Positions 1 to 13,376 are shown, counted from the stretch's first letter. The stretch: 64,000 nt of DNA from Sclerurus mexicanus (GCA_013396755.1 VWZF01002261.1:558001-622000), one strand, 5' to 3'. Notes: generated by a model not told the origin, from the letters alone. Numbers and translations are program-made.

Positions 1-1353
1 TTTGATGGAAAGAAATTAATTCAAACTCATTGACTCTAACTTTAAAAATAATACTCTATCATAATGTATTCAGATTTTATACTGACTCTCCATGAATGCT
101 ATTTCTTTTACCTCTTCCACTGCTGCTGAGGGATATATTATTTTCTGCAAGATTTTGACAGGCTCAGACAAGCATCTGCAATGGGAAATCCTTTACTTCT
201 TGTTATCTGTAGGTTTTGTTAGCTCTTGTAAAATAAATCTCAGGGCAGTCTGAGATTCCTATTCCTTCTTATTCTATATGGATTCCACAATGGAACAACA
301 ATTAAAATAGTGTCTGTATTGCTAAGGTTACTGATATTGAGAAGACAGCATTTGTTTTGGTTTCACAATCATTTACAACTTCCATGATAATGGATCTGAC
401 ATCTAAAGTAATTATTCTCCAAATAAATAATTAAACTGAATAAAGCAGGGCAATTTTAACTATTTATGGGAGGTGTCCCAAAAGACGCTAGTGGCAATTA
501 TTCTTTTTCTTTGAGAAAATGGGTTTGCAGAATTTCTGCAAGTCATTACACCAGATGGAGAAAAACAGCAATGTCCTGTGTTTTCCACTAGAAGTCTTGA
601 GGTGGTACTCCGTGCTTTTTGCTGAAGTTCACATAATCTCAGTGTTTTATGAAAATTGTGAAGGAAATTGGGAATGTCCAAGCCTTTTCCAGTAGCTCTG
701 TTACTTACACACATGGAAAATTTTCACCCCTTTGATGAAAGATGATCGATCACTAACAGGTAATCGGTTTTGGCTAGTATGTTGCATTGGCCTCCCTTTG
801 TATGTATTCAAAGAAAAGGGAAATGTTTGACTCTATACATCTACAGATTTCTGAGTCTGAAGGTCCATGCTTGACAGTATATATGGAGCTGTGACAGGAA
901 CTTGGTGCCATGGTATTTAGCATTTCTGTCTACATCTGAGGCAGTCACCCATGGACCTCTCCATCATCATTGGGTATTTAGTTGTCACCATTGGTAGATA
1001 TATCTAAGCTAATGTAAACGTCTATTTTATGTTGATAGCCTATGTTCTAGACAGATTTACTAGATCTTCACTGAATATAAATGAGGCCCAGGATAAGGAC
1101 CCTAGATGTAGAAATGTATAATGGGAATGCATAAAATATGGTGAGTTGATTCACTGAAGTAAAACAAGGAAAAGCTTCTAATATGACCAAGATATTTCTG
1201 TAAGAACAGACATGTGGATTTTGGCTTATGTGTGTAGAAGAGATTCACAGACATTTGAGGATAAGTACAATATAAAATGCATCACTGTGTTCAAGGTTCA
1301 TATAGTAAATTACTCATTCAGAATACTGCAAAGTGTATTATTTACATTCTTAT
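1..1353. other. Non-coding sequence downstream of the minus-strand gene
   Basis: This AT-rich stretch lies beyond the proposed 3' end of the minus-strand gene. I see no convincing gene or repeat. The only thing of note is a short minus-strand segment (about 170-107) that resembles an exon with an AG acceptor and an AGAG|GTAAAA donor. Its reading phase does not follow from the last coding exon, so I did not call it. Confidence 0.5.
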
Positions 1354-1359
1354 TTTATT
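1354..1359 (-). promoter_or_regulatory. Possible poly(A) signal AATAAA
   Basis: The plus strand reads TTTATT here, giving AATAAA on the minus strand about 395 nt beyond the TGA stop of the last coding exon. That is a normal 3' UTR distance. It is the first canonical hexamer I noticed downstream of the stop, but such hexamers are frequent in AT-rich DNA. No clear GU-rich downstream element was established, so this is only a candidate. Confidence 0.3.
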
Positions 1360-1753
1360 ACATCAAAATTCTGGTATAGGTCTCAAGGAAGGGGAATTTG
1401 TTATAGATCGTGTAATGATACTCTGGGCATGGTAAGAGGCTAGATAAGACTCTATTTTTAGAATCTTTGACTTTTGTTGTCTTTGAATATCATAGTGAAC
1501 TTTCTGTGGAGCCTGCTAGCCTTTGATTTTTTTTAAATTTTTTTTTTTAAGGTAAACTGCTACTTATTAAATGCAATTAATATCAAAAAGAATGAAAGAA
1601 CTCATTTTAGTTAAATCCATGTCTTGTTTAAACACAAATATGTTGCCAACAGGGTTTCCTTGGAATTACAGCATCTCAGGTTTCAAATTAAATCTGACAT
1701 TTAACCTAACATTTGGGACACTAAATATATGACTTTCTCTGGAGAGAAACTGT
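1360..1753 (-). other. Putative 3' UTR of the minus-strand gene
   Basis: This is non-coding sequence between the TGA at 1756-1754 and the candidate AATAAA. It contains a T-rich tract (about 1527-1550 on the plus strand), which would be an A-rich run in the transcript. Assignment as 3' UTR is inference from position alone. Confidence 0.3.
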
Positions 1754-2112
1754 TCAGTTAAAGCTGCTGCACCAGCACTGGCCTATGAGGAGAAGGAGAA
1801 CTTCTTGGCAGCCTCGTTGCAAAGCGGCTTTATACAGCATTTGAAAAACACAGAGTTGTTGATCCTGGGAAATGGCTTCAATCTGCTGATACAAGTGATA
1901 AGACCTGGCTGAGTGGCTCAAAGATTTCCTCCTCTCATATACAGAGCACACATTATCTCCTGGCCATCTGAGTGAATGGTGGGAATGTAACCATTGGTTG
2001 TAGTCCAGACAATCCAGCTCTGTGAAAGGGTCCAGGCCACTAACTTGTGAAATCATGAGCCATACCTCCTGTGCACGCTGCGCTGCTGCCTTGGTTTGCA
2101 GGGTAATTTGTT
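1754..2112 (-). CDS. Exon D: last coding exon of an unidentified gene
   Basis: A minus-strand open frame of 118 codons plus TGA follows a very good 3' splice site, a pyrimidine run ending CTTTCCCTTAG, cut after base 2113. The exon starts in phase 1. The single G left by exon B plus the AA here makes GAA (Glu), so the two exons join in frame. The peptide looks like real protein. It starts QITLQTKAAAQRAQEVW, has QWLHSHHSLRWPGDNV in the middle, and ends with a probably helical part, LYQQIEAISQDQQLCVFQML, then QEVLLLLIG. There are no membrane segments and I do not recognise the family. An internal donor-like GAG|GTATGG near 2071 could shorten the exon. The open frame also continues upstream of the acceptor to a Met at 2164, so a single-exon ORF is the main alternative. 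Confidence 0.6.
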
Positions 2113-5100
2113 CTAAGGGAAAGGAGAGTAATCTTTTAAGTTCCACAAACGTTTTAACTTTCATAGCAACATTTTTGCAAAGTTATAATGCTCTTACAGG
2201 CAACAAGCCCTTCTCCAAAAGTCACAGTAAAATGCTAAACATTGCAACATGATGTTGAGAATTTTGCCTTTATTTTTTATCTGCCAGTGATGGTCTGAAT
2301 CAAAGGGATGTTTGCTGCCTATAAATCGTGTTCACCATGGCACTTCCTCTGGCAGAGAGCTCACAGTTAGTGATCCAGGATGTGTTGGGATGGCAAAGAT
2401 GCACACAAAAAAAGGGCTTTTTTAAGGCATGCAAACAAAAATGAGTGTTTCTCCTATTAGCCAGCTCACTCCTGGTGCTGCAGAGCTATCCCAGACACAT
2501 ACTGCACATGGCAAGTACAAAATTAGGATGATGTGTGGATTCCCACATGCACAAGGCCTGTGTGAGATTGACCTGGCCAAAGTTTTGCAAGTTAATTTGA
2601 AGCTGAAAGGCTCAATTTGCTTTTGAGGAACTACAGTAAAAAGCAGCATCCATGCAGATAGGCAGAGCTTGGCATTTCCTGTCTTTTTGCCTCTTGTGGA
2701 TGATTTATAAGCAGTTTAACTGTTAGGGGTCAGTTTTTACTCCCATCTCAATTCTTTTGCAGGTAAGATCATAGTTTTGGACCAGCAGTTTTCTCCTTTG
2801 ACTCATTTTATCAGAACTGGACTGTTAATTAGAGTCAGAGATTGGTTCCCTTTACTGTGAAATATAATTCTGTTATCAGTGCAACCACAGTCTTCCCTAG
2901 GTGATTTCCACTTTGACTTTAATTCTTTTTTATTTTTGCTTTATTAATCCGGTGAAATATAAAGTAGTTCCTTACTTGGGCAAGCTGGATAGTCTTTTGG
3001 TCTAAACAGAGTTCTTTCATTTTGAGATTTCTGATATGCTAAACCTCTGTGAAAGTTTGATAAAAGGTAGCTTTAAGGCTTCTAATTAATTATGTACAAA
3101 AAGTTGACAGTACTCTACTGGGAGGTGTTCCTAATAATCCATGCATGTAATATAGTGGGAACATTGTTTATAAATATAAATGAATTGGAAGGTTTGTAAC
3201 CTTGGAATAATAGAAGATGAGAAATCAAATCATGGCTGGCAACCTCACAATTAAATGTTCTAAGATTAAATGGCCTACTTGAAAGCTACATTTTTATCTT
3301 TGTTTTCCAGTAAGTAGAGGAAAAATAATCCCTGTAAGAGCTTCTTTAAGCTCTTACTGAGGGTGAAGCAAGGAAATGTTGGTTTTAATATTTCATATCT
3401 CCCACAAATGAAAAGACACACTCTTACAGTTTGGCCTAGCTGGAAAACACAGAGTTCACATCATGCTGAAAGAGAGGGTGGAGAAAAGGGAAAAGAGAAA
3501 GATGGGGCCAGTAAACAATGTACAGAGCAGTAGCAGGAGGACCCTGAAAGTCTCAGGTAGGCAAAGGAAAAGGCGTCACAAACCTGGAAAAGAAGGAAAA
3601 AATAGGCTGTCTGCCGGGAAAGGGTTAAGAATATTATCGAAGCAAAGTGAATCAAAAGGAATAAAGGAAAGCCCAATCCTCAGATCGAATTAACTTCTGT
3701 CATTGTAGCATTTGGTGGATTAAGAGTCCAGCATGGACTCAAAACAACCCCACTTTATCGCCATCAGTAGTGCACCTACTTTGCTTATGCTTGGCAGCAG
3801 CAGAACAGACACCTTCCTGGAGAGCTACAGCACATCAGCAGTATGGGACCAGGTCACTCAGAGCCACGTGTTTGAGCTACTGCTTCAGCTCTAATCTGCT
3901 GGCATCATCAAAAGGAGCATCCACAACCTGAAAATCACGCTTCTCTCTGTTCTTATTAAGCTTACAATGCAGCACCTTGATATTCTGGAAGTTAAAGAAA
4001 TAATAATTTCAATGAGAAGCTCAACTTCTTCACACGTTAACTCATAAAGGGCTATATGTGGCAAAGTGCCTCTAGATCATTGCAGGGAGAAAATTTGACT
4101 GAGCAAAGCACAGTTTTCTCCCTGCTGCCCTTTGTTGCATGAAAGTGAACACTTACTGCTGGTCTTCTCCAAGAGCAAATGTGTGCTGGGCTGTTCCAGG
4201 CTAGCTCAGCCAGGCTGGCTGAGGGGCAGTGCCCCCCTCCAAGGCTCAGTTTGGTCCCTCTGCTCATACCTGCTTTCCTGGACACACCAACTTTTCACCT
4301 TTTAAAAGACTGTTAATTTCAAAAGTCAGCGAGCTTCCTTTAGCCCTTTCTAGTCGTCATGACAGCACTTTAAGTTTGAGAGTGCTGGGGTTACTTTTAA
4401 ACATTAATCTCCATAGAAAAATCTGGAAACAACTCCTATGTTTTTTAGACATAGAGAACAAAATACTCAAATAACATGCCCCTTCTTTCTTCATTGCCAT
4501 GCACAGAACAGCTGATATGATTTCAAAAATTCCCCAGTCAGCCAAATTCCCAGGAGCCATGTTGTAGCGTTGCTGCTGCCATTGGCCAATGAACCTACAG
4601 ATTTGGTAAAATGCTGTCCTGCTTTGCAAGAACACTAAATAAAGAAAGAAAAATAACTCCTGGCTAATACTTTCATATTCCTTTTCAGTATGTCAGATGG
4701 AAATGCTCATTTAAGAAATAGAGGATTTCATCTTTGATTTTTAAAGTAAAGCTCTGCTTGGGATCCATCTCCTCATTTCCATATGAGTCACAATGAGATG
4801 CAAAGCCCCAGAAGTGCACAGTGGGCTGGAAACAGCAGATTCTGAGTTAATCTCCAACCCATCGAGATTCCTTTTGCTGCCGTGCTTGTCACTCCCAAGA
4901 GATTTTTATCAGGGTGGGCATTACAGCTAATTCTTCAGGAATAAGGAGAAATATCTAGGGACAGGGATCCTTGAAACGCTTTATGTTTATTTAACAGTTG
5001 ATATTTATTTATTTATTTTGTTTTCAATTTTTTTTTTTTTAATATTGTAAATGTTTGAAGAGAAGTACCTTGTTTTAGATTTCTGCTTTGGAAACCCAGA

Positions 5101-7724
5101 AAAAAAAACATGTGGGGGTTATTTCATGACTGTATTTTTAACCTTCACATAGGAAAACTGAGAGGGAAATTTGCACTTCAAACTACAGCTAGAAACAAAC
5201 CACCCACATACGGAGATAATAAAACATCAAAAGACCTGTGAAATATGCTGGCACATGTATATGTGTTTAAAAAGTGCATGAAAATGAAGAAATCGGGAAC
5301 ACACAGCTAAAGTTCTTTTCTAGCAGCAGTATTAGTTATAATAAGCAAAGCATAAAATTTGCTAGTCTTTAACCCAAGCTCAGCTGAAGTGATATGGTAA
5401 AAAGGAATATTTTCTGTAGAATTCAGATTGCTGAACATAAACATATCTTCTCACAGGACTGAGAATATTGAAAGATGCAAACATTACCCAGCCTCATTAA
5501 TTCTATTTGGCCTGAAAATTGTTGTCTTATGCTCTGGGGGATATGTTGTTTTATTAAAGTGAAAGTTCTAAAAATGCATAATGGCAATATTAGTGCCGTA
5601 TTACTCATGATCTCAAGGCTCAGCATTGTTGTGTTGTACATAGCAGAAGCTTCTTGTTGACTTCTGCCAAGACAAGGTGGCTGCAGGAGCAGCTTCACGC
5701 ACATGATTCCCTCTCATTTTGACATGGCAACACAATATGGAAAATTAAGCTTCTACGGCATGGACTGACAAGAGAAGTTGCCTGGTGCAGAGAGACCACA
5801 GCGCTGCTGGAGACATCCCTGTGCTACCTCATCTTGGTTAACCATGGAGATTCCTGGCTAACCAAGGAAGACAGGAGGACATAGGCTGGTATAGTCAAAT
5901 ACTTGGAAGGGTAGAGGCCAAAATAATGCTTTTCAGAGAGTCCGGGGGAGACTGCCTCCAGGGGCTTTTCTCTTCTGTCTGGTGGCAGTTCTTGCTTGGT
6001 CTTTCCTGGGTTTCTCTGTAAGCTGGGATGAAGCCCTCCATATCCCAGGCTCTCAGAAACTGCAGTGCTGCTCTGCCCACCACTCGTGCCAAGCAGTGCT
6101 GTCCCAGCACAGGGCACAGCATCCCAGGGATTACTCTTTTGGAATGTGGCCAGTGCTGAAGTACATTGCCAAAACCAGAAGTTTTGACCTGAGTTTCTTT
6201 TTTTAACTCTCCATTTGATGGGCTTTTATTTATTTTATTTTGCAGCTATTAAAGTATGGGGTATTAAAATAAAGGCTGGAAAAATCCTGTACAGTGAGCT
6301 GTGCCCCAGCGCCTGTGCTCTCATTTTGAGGTAGATCTGTTATCAGACATGAAACTGGAAATACCAGCTCTCACTTGATGGGCTTTTCTTTGGTAGAGGA
6401 ACAAAGGTACTAAGCATCTGTGGCTGATATTCATTGCTATTTTTATATCAAAGCTTTCTTATCTACTTGGCAAGTGATTCAGGGATTTTCTCTCTCCTAG
6501 GTGCCCCTGCAATGTGTTTTTTGTAATCACTCACATATCCTCATTACACGTTTTGCTCCACATTAATAAGAAATGAAGAAGTCAGGTTGCATTAGTTCTC
6601 TTATCTTAGCCAGCTCTTTTCAGAATCTCTCCCCCTAAAAGTTAAATGCTCTCTTTTCACTTGGCTTTTTCATTTCCCTTTCCTGCAAGCTTTTCTGCTC
6701 TGTTATGTGCTCGCAATATCTCTGCTCTGTGACCTGAGCTGACCTCCCCAGAGCTTTTAACAAAATGATTAAATACACTATTGAGAGCTTTCATATGTCT
6801 GCACATGCAAGTGTTATTCTTGTACGTATAAATATACTTCTACTTAGTTTTTAACCTTTCTCTTACTTCTTCCTCCCTCCCAACCTTTTTGTGCAAGTGG
6901 GTTTGCTTTATCTGTCCCAGCAGATGATGTGAGCTGTGACTGTCTCTTGTTAGCGCTTCTGCCAGTATCTACTGGCTGTAGTCAGATCTGTTCTGCTTTC
7001 CTGCAAAGGCCAGCTCTGATGCGTCACTTTGGCTCTGTCATGAAAAATTATCTCAAATACTGATAACTTCAAATTCACAAGAAACAGAGACAGGCAGAAG
7101 CTGTGATATTTGGATTTGGACTCGGATATTAAGACCTACAGAGTTCAGGCTATCTTGGATCTGCCTAACAAGGTTGCAAGTAAAATAGGAATTTAAGTAG
7201 CTCTCTTTTCTAATGATAAGGGAGCTCAAAAGCATTTAGTTTGACACCATGTTCTTCCTTAAGAAATAAGTTAATTTCCAACTGATTGTTTATCAGTTCT
7301 TGATTAAGAAACACCAGCTTTTGTAATGAGGTCGGGAACACAGCTCAGAGCCCTGTGATTCCTTTGTGAAATGTTAATGTGTTTCCTTTTCAGTCCTAAA
7401 GGGAAAAAAAAAAAAGAGTGATGGCATGTTTTTGGTAATGTACAAGAGTATTTCCAAAGTATTGTGCAGAGAGAGCAGGGGGGGCCCTACCTGGCCTTGG
7501 TCAATGTCATAAAAGGTCTCTGAACCTCTGAAACACCACAGGGTTCATTGCTCTGTCATGCCAAGGTTATCATTTTCTTTTAAATGGGAAGTCAATAATC
7601 ACCACTCCTAGAAGGACTTCCTTTTACACAGGACATCTGCCTGCACGTGCTGTGAATTACATCGAAAAAGGGCACAGTGGAGTAGGGTGGAAATTTTCTT
7701 CCCTTTTTCAGGCTTTGCAGGAAT

Positions 7725-7790
7725 GTGCTGCCTTGGAGGGATAGTGCTGCCTTGGAGGGATAGTGCTGCCTTGGAGGGATAGTGCTGCCT
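7725..7790. repeat. Perfect 19-bp tandem repeat, about 3.5 copies
   Basis: The unit GTGCTGCCTTGGAGGGATA is repeated three times without mismatch (7725-7743, 7744-7762, 7763-7781) and followed by a partial copy GTGCTGCCT. The lack of divergence suggests recent expansion and likely copy-number variation between individuals. No coding role is visible. Confidence 0.95.
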
Positions 7791-9589
7791 GATGCTAAGG
7801 CTGTACGTTGAGTTGGATGCGGGTGTGCCTGCGTGTCCTTATGTAAAGAAGGATGACACCCTTCCCTTAGCAGCCACTGAGCACTTCCATCTGCTCATTT
7901 TCATATGAGATGAGCTACAGGTAGGGGAGGGCAAAAACTCAGCCCAATGCCTTGTCCTCTCAGTGCCAGGAGAGGCCGGAAAGTTTTGAGCAGGGGAAGG
8001 AGATGATGATCAGAGAGCTGTGACTCCTGCTTTGCCAGAGCCCTGCACCGTCCAGCCCTTCCTCTGCTTCTGTGCTGATCAGAGGCCTGCACTGCATGGA
8101 GCTGGCAGCAGATCTTCTCCTGGGAGGAAATTATCACGAGTCCTTGTTCTCCCCAAGCACTATTCAGTGCTTTGGGTGCTGTCTTTTTTTTCAACTTTCA
8201 TTTTTTGAAAGTAGTTGTGAGAGAATTGGATATAATATGATCTTTCTGATCTTTCTGCTATGCTTATCTGCATTTTGATCTTCATTTGTAAACATTATCT
8301 GTGTAGACTGTACCACCATCACAATTTTTGTAGTTGTTTTAAGCTGAATAAGCATGTAATCTCATTTAAGTCCTGGATGCTTCTCCATGTGTACTGCACA
8401 TGAAGGTACTACTGCTGTCTTTTATTATGTCAAAGAATTGAATTTATCTTAGAATAGAAATTCAGATTTTGTTCTAAATGTCTTTACTGGTGTTTAAATC
8501 AGTGTTTGAAACACAAATTCAACCAATATTAGAAAGTCTGCAACTCCTGAACAGCATCTCATGAGAATCGTGAGCCACTTGCAGGGATTTATGGGGGATG
8601 TGTGCTGCTTCTGAGTGTGTGTAAAACTGTACGAGGTAGATTCGGGGCAGCTTTTCCTTTTTGCTCCAAGGACCCGCTAATACCTTTCTACCTTGCCAGT
8701 TGTCTTCGAGTGTTGCACCTGGTGACTCTCTTGAGTGAAAGCTGTTGCTGTTGGGAGAGATAATAACAAACTGGGGCACACTTTACACTCATGGGTGTAA
8801 GGCTGCCTTCTAAGGAATTTTTACTTCTCAGGACTTTCCTGGATGGAAAGCTAGGGAGATTGTTTAGCAATAAAGACCCTACCTCTGGACAAGGGAGAGG
8901 CTCACTCCCAGAGCATGCATTCCCTCTGTTTGTCCAAAAGGAAAAGAGCAACAAGGGTTTGAAAGATTTAGATTATTAGTACTGCGCTGAGGTTGCGAGG
9001 CCATGCCTTTCCCATGTAAATATAAATGATGAGAAATGGACCAATCTGCAAGAACTACAGATTCAGAACTTAAACAGCTAAATTGTTTGGCTTCATGTCC
9101 CCCTTCTCCAACAGGGAAGGAAGGGCTACATCATGAATTTGAACAAAGTAAATGTCAAGTAAAGGGAGAAAAATGAGTGAATGAATAGGTACAGGAGAGG
9201 AAATCTTGTGCACTTTTCTTATGGCATTTCTTTGCTCTTGAGATGAATTTTAAATAACAGGATGTAAATCCTTCTTGGGCTTTCCATAAATGATGATTTA
9301 TATAATTTTGCCTCAAGTCAGTTCCTGTGATATATAGATGAATATATATCAATATTTGTGCAGATACATCCTCTATAGATGATTCATGGTTTTGCAATTA
9401 AAAAGGTATTCTTGATGCAACCACTTTTTAGAAGTTGTCATGTTCCCCCATTTATCTCCAACTGCATCTTCAGGTTTTCCACCACTTAACAAGTTATTTG
9501 ATTAAAAGAAAATGTTTGCAAATGTTCTGGAGATTTTTGTTGAGTAGTTAGGAGATAATGATAGATTAATGTATTTTTATATTATTTCA

Positions 9590-9616
9590 ATGTCAACACA
9601 CGAATTGTGTTGACAT
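9590..9616. repeat. Short perfect inverted repeat (hairpin)
   Basis: The arms TGTCAACACA (9591-9600) and TGTGTTGACA (9606-9615) are exact reverse complements around the 5-base loop CGAAT. The flanking A9590 and T9616 extend pairing to 11 bp. It could fold as a hairpin in DNA or RNA, or be the remnant of a small inverted-repeat element. It is too short for a precursor microRNA. Confidence 0.85.
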
Positions 9617-12600
9617 CGCAATTCTCTAGGCTTAGTTCTAAAGGAAGAAAGAAGTCTGGCAGAGTATTTTAACTTGCAAGTGACTCGCAGAAGTAAGTCA
9701 GTCCCAGTAAGGTGCAGTTAGACTTTTTTGGAATATAGCAAGTCCCAGCTGCAGATTTATTGAAGGTCTGTACCATTCCCTTCACTAGTGTGATTTGTGG
9801 TAAAGAAGAGAAATCCCATTCCTAACAGAGTGCACCTACTCCTGCTTACCACTTCAACACACCTGTGCTGTTGGACACTGTCAGCAAATCTGCTGTTCCT
9901 CTTTAGTGGGATACTCAACCAGTCTTGCATGAAAAAGTGTTTTACAAAAGTCTTGCAGAAATCTGTAAATATACTTTCAATGCCCTAAATATAAGAAGCA
10001 CAGTATTTAAATCTACAGCTAAATATAAATGTAAGATAGTCAGTGGTTCCCATCTTTGGTACTTGTTTGTATTTCTGGATATCATTCTTGATACATGTTC
10101 TTGTATCTTCTTGACTTTCTGTATGCTTTGAAATTAAGTACATACATCTTGTAGCATGATTCAAATTAAGAAAAACACAAGCTGACTTTGGTCAAAGAAT
10201 AATAATATTCTAAGGACTTCTCAATCTCATAGCAATTTTCTCAAATGAATATATAACTTAGACGAGGTTAAAAAACCTTAAACTTTTTGATTACAAGAGG
10301 CTGGATGCTGTACAACCTTTTTACTGGTGTTTCCAAGATGCTTAGAAAAATCTTCATTCACCAAATCAGGTTTTCTGTGAAGAATGTTTTAGTTTATTTG
10401 AAAATAAATCTTTGAATAGTTGATGATCTGCCTACGTACTATCCCAGAAAATGAAAAATAAGTCTTAAACAATATTCAAATGTTAGTTTTTCATACACAG
10501 CTGGTTTTTGAACAGTCTGCATTCTGTCTTTCTGTTTTCCTTGTCTTTTGATAGATCACCATATTATGCTTCTGTGTACAGTTAAAACTGGATAGTTGAG
10601 TGATAATTTTAACTTTCAGCATTTACTTCTCACTCTTGTGTTATAAATAAAAGAATCAGCTTCCTATTTTTATTAATCCTGATTATTTGATCATTTCCAA
10701 CTGTTAACTAATTAGTGAGATCAAGTAAATTCTGTAACATTATTTTAAGGCATTGATCAGCATTATTTTGAACTTAGAAGTCACAGAAGTTCTGCAGCAA
10801 CCCCTCAGATGAATGCTGAAGTAATTGGCTGCCTCAGAGGTAAACCACATAAATCAGTACCAATATCAGGAGTCCCCGTCAAGGCGGACAGAGCTCAACT
10901 GGCCACATTAGCCCCTTGATAGACTGAGAGAATAAAACAAATACCACCATGAAAAAGGATTCTCCTGAAACATGTTTCTTGAAGGAACGACCCGGGAAGA
11001 TTTTTGCCTCTCACAGGTCCCAAGTGTCTTTATCTTCAGGAAAAAATTGAAGCCTCTGAGGCTTTCTGATCTGCTTGTACTGGTGGTGTTGCTGTTCCTT
11101 ATTGCAGGACAATGTCCAGAGTAGGTCTGAACATGGTGGTGAACTCGTTACTTAACATAAGAGAGAGACGGGATATTTGTTCAGCCCAGGGAAACAAGTA
11201 TAGAACAAAAAGACTCCAGAGCAGCATCCTGCCATCCAGAGACCTCCTGTGAGTCCCTGGCACATCCACACAGTATGATGGAGGGTGATAATAAATGCCT
11301 GAGGTGCCAGCTGGGTTCACAGTCAGGTGTGTTCCCAGATCTGGAAGAAATGTTCCTCTTTCTTTCACAGTGCTTCTCTCAAGCTGAAGGTCTCCTGTAG
11401 TACTTCTGGTGCACATGGTCCAAGCCAGGCAGTGAAACTGTGGAGCAACCCTCCTTGTTTGCTTGGCACTCTTCCCACCATGAAGGATCAGATCTTCAGG
11501 CAGCATTGCACATATGGGTGTTGTGGGTTGTTCCTTACAAAACACACAAACCAGAGGTTTCTTTTTAATTTTGAGTTTCACAGCAAATAAATAGGAAAAT
11601 CAAATTTATTTCTGGAATATGCAATTTCAACATTGAACTAGAGGCTGGACTATCATAATTTTTTTAGAGAATGACACATAGATAAAAACTGAAAACACTG
11701 GTAGAAATAAAAGCAAAGCAGCATTAAACTCTTCTAAACTTCTTCTTTTGAGTCTTGCTAATGGGATTTTTACTCCCTATGACTTATTACTCTGCCAGTA
11801 AAGTAAGGCAGGGTCATTCTGCCTCCTTCCCAGCTGTGATTCTGGAGCAGAGACAGGCTGCAGACTGCTCCTGGCCAGCCATGGGGTCAGGACCGGGAGT
11901 CTGTGCTCTGCTCCTGGATCCTGGGCTGTTCATCAGATGATGTCTGAAATGAGTGGGTTTGCAAAGTGTTTTGGAAAGGAGTCATTGAAAGAACAGGGCA
12001 TTCAGTTTTCAAAGGATGGCATTTGTGACTTGTGAAGTTTCTCACTATTTCTGATAATCAGGAGCTCCAGCTTCTCTTCTTTCAAAGGTAACAGAGGAAG
12101 AGCTAAAATACACTATAAACTGGAATAAAGAATAGGTCTCCAGATTCTTCATAGGATAGGTATTGTTGCTGTGCATGGGATAGAATGCCCTGTACTTTCA
12201 CTTTTCTCATTCCATGAGTCTTCAGTCATGAACAGACATATATCTGAAAAGCATTGCATCTGCTCCAGTAAAGCTGGGTATAACAGTACCAGAAATATGT
12301 ACTATGGGCTGTTGAGGAGATTCTTCACTGGCACTGGCAGTCACATTGGGAACCCACTGTTGCCTGTAGGTAGATCATTTTAATGCATTTTTGAAGAAGC
12401 AAGAGGATAATTCTAAATTTCTATAGCACAAGCCAAGATAATTCCCCGAGCAGTCTAACCAAGAAAATTGCACAGGTTCTTGACACAGTACTACCAGATG
12501 TGATACAGCTTTTGTCTGCAATCCCTTGTACTAGAGAATTAAGGGAAGTGTAATGAATTCTGAGTGTGGGTATTGTAGCTGGTACGCAGAGTGTGAAAGA

Positions 12601-13355
12601 AAAAATATATAGAATATGTTCAGTTACACTCAGGAAATAGTAAAACCTGCCTGGTTTATAGAGCCTGTAAAGGTGCTCTATTGCAGCTGGCCATCATAAT
12701 GATAAAATATATTTTATGTGATCACAGGCAAGCTCTCCTTGTGTGTTGACAAAATCCCTGTGAGCTTCTACTTTATAGATATAGTTGCATTTATCTATGT
12801 TAAAGGTTATTCAGAGACTTTGAGGTCTTTGTGTGAAACTCATTATTGTAGAAAGTCAAAATATTATGCAATCTTAAGAATAAAACCTAACTTCCAGCTC
12901 CCTGGGTGTCACTAGCTGAGAGAACTCTTCCCACGTGAATGGCATTGAGGTGAAGTGAATACAGTTTTGCTGATAAAGTGCACAAGCTACCAGCTTTGTG
13001 ATTTGAGAAGGATTTTAAACTAGTAAGGTGCCAGCTTCTGCTATTCAGTCAGTTTAACATGAAAGCAGAAGCTGCTCCCCACCTTTCAGGTAAGCCAAAG
13101 AATATAACATAGCATGTTTTGAGTAGTAACTATTCACAGCTTTGGCAAATAAAAATAGGGTGCCTCTAATTTTTATGAAACATATTCCAAGTAATTCCCA
13201 AGCTTATTGTTAGAAACTTGTTTATTTAGGCTTTCTCATAGAAGTCTACTATTTGTACAGGACTAAGAGTATCCTCAAAATTTAATATTAAAAGATCCGT
13301 ATGTTTTTGAATAACAAATTAGAAACTATGGTACAGTATAATAAAAATAGTCTTC

Positions 13356-13376
13356 ATTTGCATATGCTAATTAATT
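13356..13376. promoter_or_regulatory. POU-dimer / homeodomain-like motif
   Basis: The octamer-like ATTTGCAT abuts ATGCTAAT, creating the palindromic core TGCATATGC, which resembles the MORE site bound by POU-factor dimers. TAATTAATT, a homeodomain-type core, follows directly. It lies about 180 bp beyond the exon B donor, inside the downstream intron. This is a motif match only; in AT-rich DNA such matches can arise by chance. Confidence 0.25.

Noticed and set aside
107..170. Minus-strand exon-like segment (CLSEPVKILQKIIYPSAAVEE region) with AG acceptor and AGAG|GTAAAA donor.
   Set aside because: It begins in phase 2, but the proposed last coding exon ends with a stop. The only donor that would reach it (CAG|GTCTTA inside exon D) is weak.
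3433..3561. Plus-strand open segment between CTCTTACAG and GTCTCAG|GTAGGC, Lys/Arg/Glu-rich.
   Set aside because: Purine-rich low-complexity DNA produces such open frames by chance, the acceptor is mediocre and no partner exon was seen.
11099..11581. The longest open frame of the window (minus strand, 160 codons).
   Set aside because: No family resemblance, no good splice sites at the ends, uneven composition. A frame of this length is expected by chance once or so in a window this size.
13048..13089. Plus-strand 42-44 nt segment ending at a strong donor (CTTTCAG|GTAAGCC).
   Set aside because: Only about 13 codons, no phase-matched neighbour, and opposite strand to the supported exons.
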